From JAWLEV01 sp041685915 (GTDB taxonomy: Bacteria > Chloroflexota > Anaerolineae > UBA1429), in contig JAWLEV010000120.1 in NCBI GenBank assembly GCA_041685915.1, forward strand, positions 1-5,370: DNA of 5,370 bases. The letters run 5' to 3'. Position 1 is the first letter of the stretch, and every line of letters begins with the position of its first letter. The notes beneath the pieces are model-generated. The model did no database searches. It was given only the letters and a program-made list of their open reading frames with translations, and had not been told where the DNA came from. Positions 1 to 5,369 of this stretch are shown piece after piece. The position numbers and the translations under genes were made by a program.

Positions 1-2019
1 GATCGCGCTGGCCGTCACCAGTGGCACCACGAGCCCCATCAACGTCCATTTAAGGCTGCGTGTTTCCTTCCACGTGGCCCATACGGTGACCAGACAGGGC
101 AGATAGAGCATAAAGAACACCACAAACGTGTACGACGAAAGTGGCGTCCATGCCCGAGGCAAATAGTTCAGGATCTGCTCTGATTCTATCAACGTAGCCT
201 GCAGCCCATAGGTCATGGCAAGGGCAGGGACAACGATCTCCTTGGCCGGCAAAGTGAAAAGCAAAGCGGTAAGCATCTCGCCAGTCAGCCCAAAGGGGCG
301 GCCGAGCGGTGCCAGCGCCCCCACCAGCCAGCCAACGGGCGTTTGCTCAAAGGCGGCGCCAGGGGGAAGGTTACCCAGAAGCCAGATGAGGAGAGAGGCA
401 GGCCCCGCGAACTCTATCGCCCGCCACATGGTGTGTGCCACCCTGTCCACCAGCGCCCGCCATGCAATCTGTCCCCACTTTGGTTTGCGGTAAGGGGGCA
501 TCTCCAGCACAAAGCCTCCGGGCTCTCCACGAAAGATAGTCCTGTTCAGAACCAGGGTGGCCAGGGAAGCTGCCCCCAGACTGAGAAAGACCAGGGAGAG
601 CATCACCGGCAATGCGCGATCGCCAAAGAGGGCGATCACCAAGGCGATGCCCGCCCCGTAGCCCCCACTGCAGATGATCAAAGGGCTGGTCAGGATGGCT
701 GTCAGTTGGACCTTCCTATTCTCGATGATCCGCGACGCCATCACGCCGGTCACGTTGCAGCCGAAGGACATGCCCCAGGTGAGCGTCTGCTTGCCCTGGG
801 ATCCCAAGGCCCGCATGGGCCGGTCCAGATTGAAAGCCACGCGGGGCAAAAGGCCCAGGTCTTCCAGCAGAGCGAAGGCCGTGAACAGGATGATCATGGG
901 GGGCAACATGACGGTGATCACGGTCCCCACGCCCACCAAAAAGCCGTCCACGAGGGCGCCGCTCACCCACCAGGGGGCTTGTACGCTTGCCAGCCACGTC
1001 CTGGCGCCTTGGATCAGCCAGGAAAAAAGAGAGTCCAGCCATCCGCCTGCGATCTCGCCCCCTTTGATGGTGACCCAAAAAGTAGCGACGAATATCGCCA
1101 GCGTGATGGGCCATGACCAGATCCTATGGGTGACGATACGGTCGATCCGCTCCGTCAGGCTATCCTCCTCCGGCCGCCCACGATGGACGACGTCATGCAC
1201 CACGTCGTGGGCGAACTCGTAGCGGCGGCGGACGATCTCCACCTTGGCGTCGGGCCGGATCCCCTCGCGCAGGCGCACGGCTTGCCTCAGGAGAGTCTGC
1301 AGGGCGTCAGGTGAAGCCTCTGGAGCGTTCAGTTCTAGATCTGCCAAATCCCCCTGTTCAAAGGCCTCGACGATCTCTGGGTCATCCTCCAGGAGCTTGA
1401 GCGCCACCCAGCGGCTCTGTTCCTCAATGCCCAGATCGTTCAGGTCGTCCTGCAAGGTCTCAACGTATCCCTCGACGGTCACCCCATAATCCAACGAGAC
1501 CGGCCGGGGATCCACACGCCCATTGGCGACCTCCATCACTGACTCTACCAGCGCCTGGAGTCCCTCTCCTTCCGTAGCCACCGTCGGCACCACGGGTACC
1601 CCAAGGGCCTCCTCCAGGGCGGGCACATCTATCTCCTGTCCCTGTCGCTTGACCTCATCCATGAGATTGAGAGCGATCACGACCCTGTCCGTCAGTTCCA
1701 GGATCTGCAATGCCAGATTAAGGTTTCGCTCCAACGCGGTGGCATCCACGACGGCCAGCACCACATCTGGCGCGCCGGAGATGATATAATCCCTGGCAAC
1801 GATCTCCTCTGGGGACTGAGCGGCCAGGCTATATGTGCCGGGCAGATCCACGAGACGAACCTCCTGTCCGTCATGGTAGAAGACGCCCTCGGCCCTCTCC
1901 ACCGTCTTACCTGGCCAGTTGCCGACGTGCTGGCGGCTTCCGGTGAGAGCGTTAAAGATGACACTTTTACCCACATTGGGATTGCCGGCAACACCTACGG
2001 TAATGGTCTCGTTATCCAT
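1..2019 (-). CDS. feoB: FeoB ferrous iron transporter, C-terminus cut by the window edge
   Basis: This is the inner-membrane Fe(II) permease with a cytosolic G-protein domain; 673 codons are open from ATG 2019 to base 1 with no stop, so only a short C-terminal tail is missing. The G domain shows G1 GNPNVGKS (12-19), a G2 Thr near 39 in GNWPGKTVE, G3 DLPG (58-61), G4 NLMD (118-121) and G5 around VPTVA (144-148). A mostly helical linker follows (about 170-290). The hydrophobic permease part starts near 299, with two gate regions: FGCNV (419-423) through C450, and LPAKEIVV (590-597). The three cysteines typical of FeoB are present (C421, C450, C642). The first gate is atypical: PLIICSGGYGAG replaces the usual P-x-x-x-CSARLP form, and CNVTG replaces CNVPA. 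It overlaps the upstream FeoA-fusion gene by 8 nt and has a strong Shine-Dalgarno site inside that gene. Family assignment is very secure; transport of Fe(II) by this variant is inferred. Confidence 0.97.
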   Translation of the reverse strand, partial: MDNETITVGVAGNPNVGKSVIFNALTGSRQHVGNWPGKTVERAEGVFYHDGQEVRLVDLPGTYSLAAQSPEEIVARDYIISGAPDVVLAVVDATALERNLNLALQILELTDRVVIALNLMDEVKRQGQEIDVPALEEALGVPVVPTVATEGEGLQALVESVMEVANGRVDPRPVSLDYGVTVEGYVETLQDDLNDLGIEEQSRWVALKLLEDDPEIVEAFEQGDLADLELNAPEASPDALQTLLRQAVRLREGIRPDAKVEIVRRRYEFAHDVVHDVVHRGRPEEDSLTERIDRIVTHRIWSWPITLAIFVATFWVTIKGGEIAGGWLDSLFSWLIQGARTWLASVQAPWWVSGALVDGFLVGVGTVITVMLPPMIILFTAFALLEDLGLLPRVAFNLDRPMRALGSQGKQTLTWGMSFGCNVTGVMASRIIENRKVQLTAILTSPLIICSGGYGAGIALVIALFGDRALPVMLSLVFLSLGAASLATLVLNRTIFRGEPGGFVLEMPPYRKPKWGQIAWRALVDRVAHTMWRAIEFAGPASLLIWLLGNLPPGAAFEQTPVGWLVGALAPLGRPFGLTGEMLTALLFTLPAKEIVVPALAMTYGLQATLIESEQILNYLPRAWTPLSSYTFVVFFMLYLPCLVTVWATWKETRSLKWTLMGLVVPLVTASAI

Positions 2020-3031
2020 TTTCCACCTCCTCCACAATGACGCTGTTGGCGTCCGTGCGGCGCATGGCGATGCCCGTGCCCTTGATGCGATACTCGATGG
2101 GATCCCCCAGGGACGCTCTACGCAGCACGCTTACCTCGGCGCCGGGGACAAAGCCCATATCCAGCATGCGTCGCTGGTGCGTCCCTTCCCCTTTGATCTC
2201 CACGACCCGCGCGCGAGCGCCGACGGGCAACCTGCCCAGTTCCAGAGGCAGGGCCGGCTCGGCTACTGCGTAGACGTGGCGGGCGGCGGCGGGAGCCAGC
2301 GGAACGGTGTCACCATCGACCTGCAACCGCAGGAGATTGGGCTCCCGATCCACGACCTCGACATCCACCCCGGGCTTGAGCCCAAGGGCCACCAGCTGAG
2401 CGAGGAGCGGGGTCGGTTCGTCGTCCAGACAGACGATGCGCAGCCGGTCTCCTGGTTCTCCCCTATCGGACAGGGTCTCTCCCGGCGACGAGGGCACCTG
2501 ACAGCTGGGACCTGGGATGGCATGCCCATGCGGGTCCCAGGCCGGATGCCCCAACTCGGCGTCCAACCTCTCAAGTTCCTCAGGCGTTGTGGTATGCTCG
2601 CGGCGGTGCGCCTCGGTATGGACCGCTTCCAGGGGCATCCCCTCTTGATCGACCAGATAACGCTCCCAAAGGCGATGGGCGCGGATCAGCTCCTGCGCAC
2701 GCGCCTTGCCCTCCCCGGTCAAATGCATGTTCCCTTGCGCGTCCTCTTCGACCCAGCCAAAAGCAACCAGGGCCTCCATCCCCTGCTGGGCGAGGACCTC
2801 GGAGAGTCCCAGGGCGCGCGCTAAATCGTTAATATTAAGGTGCCCTTCCTTCTCTTGCTGAACGTAGGCCGCTTTAAGCACGTCCTCTGCTTCTATCCTT
2901 TCGTGTGCTGATCCAGATATGGGCAACTGCACAGGCGACCGCCCCTGCCGCTGCCGCAGCAACGTCCATAGCCAGAGGAGCGCCAGCAGAAGCGAGAGGA
3001 CGGGCCAGAACCAGTGGAAAAAGCTGGACAT
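2012..3031 (-). CDS. Membrane-anchored DtxR-like iron sensor fused to two FeoA domains
   Basis: The 339-residue protein combines four parts. Residues 4-25 form one very hydrophobic segment (FFHWFWP, then a Leu/Trp-rich run) followed by RQRQGR, which fits a membrane anchor with the rest in the cytosol. Residues 46-118 match the DtxR winged helix. Residues 119-175 match the DtxR metal-binding and dimerisation region: H119, E123, H138, H142, E145 and H146 align with DtxR H79, E83, H98, C102, E105 and H106, D50 aligns with M10, and DPHGHAIPG resembles the family's CPHG-x-PIPG. Two SH3-like FeoA domains follow, about 184-257 (degenerate) and 262-336 (typical, with RRMLDMGF and a DPIEYRIKGTGIAMRR stretch). 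FeoA normally is a free protein of about 75 residues that assists FeoB, so this gene probably supplies FeoA function to the adjacent feoB. The start ATG has GAGAGGGGG seven nt or less upstream. Whether it still represses DNA is uncertain, since the recognition helix is divergent. Confidence 0.93.
   Translation of the reverse strand: MSSFFHWFWPVLSLLLALLWLWTLLRQRQGRSPVQLPISGSAHERIEAEDVLKAAYVQQEKEGHLNINDLARALGLSEVLAQQGMEALVAFGWVEEDAQGNMHLTGEGKARAQELIRAHRLWERYLVDQEGMPLEAVHTEAHRREHTTTPEELERLDAELGHPAWDPHGHAIPGPSCQVPSSPGETLSDRGEPGDRLRIVCLDDEPTPLLAQLVALGLKPGVDVEVVDREPNLLRLQVDGDTVPLAPAAARHVYAVAEPALPLELGRLPVGARARVVEIKGEGTHQRRMLDMGFVPGAEVSVLRRASLGDPIEYRIKGTGIAMRRTDANSVIVEEVENG
2026..2033 (-). promoter_or_regulatory. 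Shine-Dalgarno site of feoB inside the upstream gene
   Basis: The minus strand reads GGAGGAGG and then six bases before ATG 2019, an ideal ribosome site. These bases also encode Glu-Glu-Val near the C-terminus of the upstream protein. This fixes the feoB start and makes translational coupling likely, because ribosomes finishing the upstream frame stop at TAA 2012-2014, just past the feoB start. Confidence 0.85.
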
Positions 3032-3070
3032 CTTATCCCCCTCTCAGAACTCGTTCACTGCCGTATGGAC

Positions 3071-3102
3071 CACTTTCCATTCGTCGGACTGACGAACAAG
3101 TG
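3071..3102. promoter_or_regulatory. Imperfect palindrome in the amrS-regulator gap; candidate operator or mRNA hairpin
   Basis: The only sizeable gap inside the gene cluster (3032-3110) contains TTCGTC-GGACT-GACGAA at 3080-3096, a perfect 6-bp inverted repeat with a 5-nt centre. It is flanked by a second matched pair, CACTT (3071-3075) and AAGTG (3098-3102). It has no U-run after it in the minus-strand transcript, so it does not look like an intrinsic terminator. Its position about 40 nt before the sensor gene would suit an operator or an RNA processing or stability element. I see no convincing -35/-10 pair in the gap. Function is inferred from position only. Confidence 0.4.
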
Positions 3103-3110
3103 CCTTCTTC

Positions 3111-4154
3111 CTATGCTCCACTCATCCCTACCCCAGCCACCCGCGTGTCACAGTTCGGGCAGCGGCCATCCGGCTGAATGCGGTTTTCAAGAATGCCATA
3201 GCCAGCGCGCCGGATGAGCGTTTCGCCACACCCGTGACACACTGTGCTGGCCTCATCCGACACGTTGCCCACGTAAACGTAACGCAACCCCGCCTCCAGG
3301 CCGATCTCCCGCGCGCGGCGCAGGGTCTCTACGGGCGTCGACGGCACGTCGGTCATCTCGTAAGCGGGAAAGAACCGACTGATATGCCAGGGCGTCTCCA
3401 CGCCCAGCTCGTTAGCCACGAAACCCGCCGCGTCTTTCAGTTCCCCCTCATCGTCGTTAACACCCGGGATGACAAGCGTGGTCACCTCCAGCCAGATGCC
3501 CAGCCGTTTCATCGTTCGCATCGTGTCCAACACCGGCTGCAGTCGCGCTCCCACGTATCTGCGATAGGTCTCATCGCGGAAGGCCTTCAGATCCACATTC
3601 GCCGCGTCCAGATAAGGCTGAAAGGTTTCCAACATCTCCCCAGCGCCAGCCGTCATGTAACCGTTGGTGATGTAAAGGTTGGCCAGACCGGCTTTGTGGG
3701 CCAGGCGAGCCGTGTCATAGGCGTACTCGAAAAAGATCGTGGGCTCGGTATAGGTGTAGGCGATGCTGCGACAATGGGCCTGTTCGGCCGCGGCGACTAT
3801 TTGCCGGGGGCTCGCCTCGTCCCCCATGATGAGATGGCGCTCGCGGACCACCTGGGAGATGTCCCAGTTCTGACACCAGCGGCAGCGAAAGTTGCAACCC
3901 ACGGTGGCCATCGAATAGGCGGTGGTACCAGGGTAGAAATGGAAGAGGGGCTTTTTCTCCACAGGGTCCACGTGCTGGGTGATGGTCCGTCCATAGACCA
4001 GGGTATAGAGGGTGCCCTCTCGATTCTCGCGCACCTGACAGATACCCTTTTTGCCCTCGGCGATGAGGCAGCGATGTGCGCACAGCTTGCAGCGCACTCG
4101 CTGCTCGGGCAGCTTCTCATAAAGCATGGCTTCTTTGACGTTGACCTCTTCCAT
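3111..4154 (-). CDS. amrS: AmmeMemoRadiSam system radical SAM enzyme
   Basis: This cytosolic radical SAM enzyme belongs to the PflA-like group (COG1180) and matches AmrS, the radical SAM member of the AMMECR1/Memo/radical SAM trio, whose reaction is not known to me. With the start used here (347 residues), the [4Fe-4S] motif is C87-NFR-C91-RW-C94, followed by QNWDIS. Before it come the family's N-terminal cysteines (C22, C25, C29, C39) in a K-LC-AH-RC pattern, then YGR and DPVEKKPLFHFYPGT. Further core motifs are AYTYTEPT (132-139), DLK (188-190) and VIPGVND (228-234). The C-terminus carries two CxxC pairs (306/309 and 332/335), a probable zinc ribbon. A TTG start at 4172 would overlap the upstream stop; I prefer ATG 4154, or ATG 4157, because AGAAGG (4162-4167) lies 7 nt before ATG 4154. 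No Memo or AMMECR1 gene is in the window. Neighbours are another radical SAM gene upstream and the Feo genes downstream. Confidence 0.93.
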   Translation of the reverse strand: MEEVNVKEAMLYEKLPEQRVRCKLCAHRCLIAEGKKGICQVRENREGTLYTLVYGRTITQHVDPVEKKPLFHFYPGTTAYSMATVGCNFRCRWCQNWDISQVVRERHLIMGDEASPRQIVAAAEQAHCRSIAYTYTEPTIFFEYAYDTARLAHKAGLANLYITNGYMTAGAGEMLETFQPYLDAANVDLKAFRDETYRRYVGARLQPVLDTMRTMKRLGIWLEVTTLVIPGVNDDEGELKDAAGFVANELGVETPWHISRFFPAYEMTDVPSTPVETLRRAREIGLEAGLRYVYVGNVSDEASTVCHGCGETLIRRAGYGILENRIQPDGRCPNCDTRVAGVGMSGA

Positions 4155-4158
4155 CATG

Positions 4159-4167
4159 CTCCCTTCT
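4159..4167 (-). promoter_or_regulatory. Shine-Dalgarno site deciding the amrS start
   Basis: The minus strand reads AGAAGGGAG here, within and just after the end of the upstream gene. The AGAAGG core is 7 nt from ATG 4154 and 4 nt from ATG 4157, while a TTG start at 4172 would place the site inside the coding region. This supports a start at one of the two ATGs over the longer TTG version. Confidence 0.6.
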
Positions 4168-4168
4168 T

Positions 4169-5119
4169 TCAATCCTGGTTACGCCATCCGAGTTTTCTCA
4201 GGTAGAACCGGTGCGCCCCATAGCCCGTCTCCACGAGTTGTCCCCGCGCTATCAGCCGACGGACCACGGGCCAGTTGGCATTCGCCCGGGCCAGGAACTC
4301 TTCGACGGCGTCCTCCCGCATGGGGTGCACGGCGGTGATGCTCAGTAGATCCTCCTCCACATCCCCCGTAAAGGCAAAGGCGTTGCCCTCGTAGCCGATC
4401 AGGTACTCCACCCGATCCACGCCCTCGCTCAATATTTGATAGGCGCGGTTGATGCCCTTCTCATCGGGTGCCTGGGCCCACTCCTCGGCCGGCGGCCGGG
4501 TGGGGATGGACAGATAGGCCCGATGGGGCTGCAGGCGGGCCAAAAAGTGGGCCACGTCCCGGAGGTCATCTTCCCCATCGTTGGTATCCCTGATCAGCAT
4601 CGTCTCCGTCATCAGTTCGCCCTGATAATTCCTGGCAAATTCCAGCATGCCCTCCTGAATGGCCGCCAATTCCAGCCGCCCCTGGGGTCGATCCACCCGA
4701 CGCCATACCTCCTCCGACGCCGCATCGACCTTTAGGGAAACCCAATCGGCCCTGGCCAGCGCCTCCCTCACGTCCTCGCGCCAGACGAGGGATCCGTTGC
4801 TGATCACGGCAATCTTGATCCCCAAAGATCGTAGCAGGTCGATCTCCTGGCCGAGGTTGATATCCAGCGTGGGCTCCCCATCCGGTACAAAGGTGAGATA
4901 GTCGATGGTCTCTCCTCCCTCCCTTGCCTTTCGGACTTTTGTTTGGACACTCTGCAAGACCTCTTCTGGCGCATAGAACTCGTCTCGATCGATCTGCACC
5001 CTGATGGTTCTTCCCAACTGGCAATAGACACACGAATAGGTGCAAATCTTGGGCGGGATGTTGTTGATTCCCACACTCTTGCCCAGGCGCCTGGATGGAA
5101 CCGGGCCAAAGGCTATCAT
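4169..5119 (-). CDS. Radical SAM protein, COG0731-type, function unknown
   Basis: The 316-residue protein begins with GPVPSRRLGKSVGINNIPPK and a CxxxCxxC motif at C26-TYS-C30-VY-C33, followed by QLGRT. This is the characteristic start of a bacterial radical SAM family grouped with COG0731 (related to Tyw1/wyosine enzymes by the SAM fold only, so a tRNA role should not be assumed). FVPDGEPTLD (77-86) is the SAM-binding GEP motif, and AVISNGSL (104-111) and SLKVDA (128-133) are later core strands. Residues about 260-308 (HPMRED, then AVEEFLARANANWPVVRRLIARGQLVE in pieces, ending GAHRFYLRKL) look like a small winged-helix-type C-terminal domain. The start is well supported: it matches the family N-terminus and AGGAGG lies 9 nt upstream. 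It is the first gene after the promoter and is closely followed by amrS. The substrate is unknown. Confidence 0.92.
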   Translation of the reverse strand: MIAFGPVPSRRLGKSVGINNIPPKICTYSCVYCQLGRTIRVQIDRDEFYAPEEVLQSVQTKVRKAREGGETIDYLTFVPDGEPTLDINLGQEIDLLRSLGIKIAVISNGSLVWREDVREALARADWVSLKVDAASEEVWRRVDRPQGRLELAAIQEGMLEFARNYQGELMTETMLIRDTNDGEDDLRDVAHFLARLQPHRAYLSIPTRPPAEEWAQAPDEKGINRAYQILSEGVDRVEYLIGYEGNAFAFTGDVEEDLLSITAVHPMREDAVEEFLARANANWPVVRRLIARGQLVETGYGAHRFYLRKLGWRNQD

Positions 5120-5128
5120 ATCGTCACG

Positions 5129-5134
5129 CCTCCT
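5129..5134 (-). promoter_or_regulatory. Shine-Dalgarno site of the COG0731-type radical SAM gene
   Basis: A perfect AGGAGG on the minus strand sits 9 nt before ATG 5119 and confirms that start. Confidence 0.8.
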
Positions 5135-5226
5135 GTGGATGGCTCAGCGAGATTACTTTCATTGGATTGTTTATTTTGTTCTCACATCGTATGGAAAGGA
5201 TTGTAAAAGCCAACCTCGAACAAATC

Positions 5227-5255
5227 ATTATCATACTAATATCTGCATTCGTCAA
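5227..5255 (-). promoter_or_regulatory. Sigma-70-type promoter of the radical SAM-Feo gene cluster
   Basis: On the minus strand TTGACG (5250-5255; 5 of 6 to TTGACA) is followed after exactly 17 bp by GATAAT (5227-5232; 5 of 6 to TATAAT). It lies in the most AT-rich part of the window and points into the gene cluster. Transcription would start near 5220, giving a leader of about 100 nt before ATG 5119. The -10 lies inside TGATAAT (5227-5233), which equals one arm of the 7-1-7 Fur box. The other arm matches only 3 of 7, so iron control at this site is a possibility rather than a reading. I recognise no riboswitch fold in the leader. Confidence 0.65.
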
Positions 5256-5276
5256 ATAGAGGCACGATGCATCTAT

Positions 5277-5320
5277 AAGAGGAGTATCTCTTGAGATAGA
5301 CGAAGGAGTAGTATCTCTCC
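5277..5320. repeat. Cluster of short direct and inverted repeats upstream of the promoter
   Basis: AGTATCTCT occurs twice in direct orientation (5283-5291 and 5310-5318), each just after a GGAG or GGAGTA. TATCTC-TT-GAGATA (5285-5298) is a perfect 6-bp inverted repeat, and AAGAG-GAGTAT-CTCTT (5277-5292) is an alternative, mutually exclusive hairpin. GATGCATC (5266-5273), an 8-bp palindrome, lies just beside them. The block is 20-65 bp upstream of the -35 element, where activator or repressor sites can occur, but no known binding-site family is recognised. Confidence 0.45.
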
Positions 5321-5352
5321 AAACAGGGGCGGTGTGTCGCCATCACGCGGGC

Positions 5353-5369
5353 TCGGAACGGCTTTCCGA
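5353..5369. repeat. Perfect 6-5-6 inverted repeat at the right edge
   Basis: TCGGAA-CGGCT-TTCCGA is a perfect 6-bp inverted repeat with a 5-nt centre, at the point where the sequence becomes GC-rich again. It could be the end of a neighbouring gene, a terminator stem or an operator; its context lies outside the window and no T-run is visible. Confidence 0.35.

Noticed and set aside
343..1116. A 257-codon open frame on the plus strand rich in Gln, His and Gly
   Set aside because: It is antisense to the FeoB permease region; the composition is what reversed hydrophobic codons give.
1919..2824. A 301-codon open frame on the plus strand
   Set aside because: It is the antisense shadow of the DtxR/FeoA gene, with biased, domain-free sequence and no ribosome site of note.
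3080..3096. Intrinsic terminator after amrS
   Set aside because: The stem is short and no T-run follows on the minus strand, so it was kept as a palindrome of unknown role.
3234..4205. A 323-codon open frame on the plus strand
   Set aside because: It lies opposite amrS, whose cysteine motifs and family features are unmistakable. The predicted peptide has no recognisable domain, and GC-rich genes commonly leave long antisense frames open.
4169..5119. Calling the first gene a wyosine tRNA enzyme (Tyw1)
   Set aside because: Shared COG membership rests on the radical SAM fold; wyosine synthesis at this position is an archaeal and eukaryotic pathway, and nothing else here supports it.
5124..5162. 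A 12-codon leader frame (ATG 5162 to TGA 5124) before the first radical SAM gene, and an ATGTGA start-stop nearby
   Set aside because: Neither has a ribosome site, and the peptide has no run of identical or regulatory codons that would suggest attenuation.
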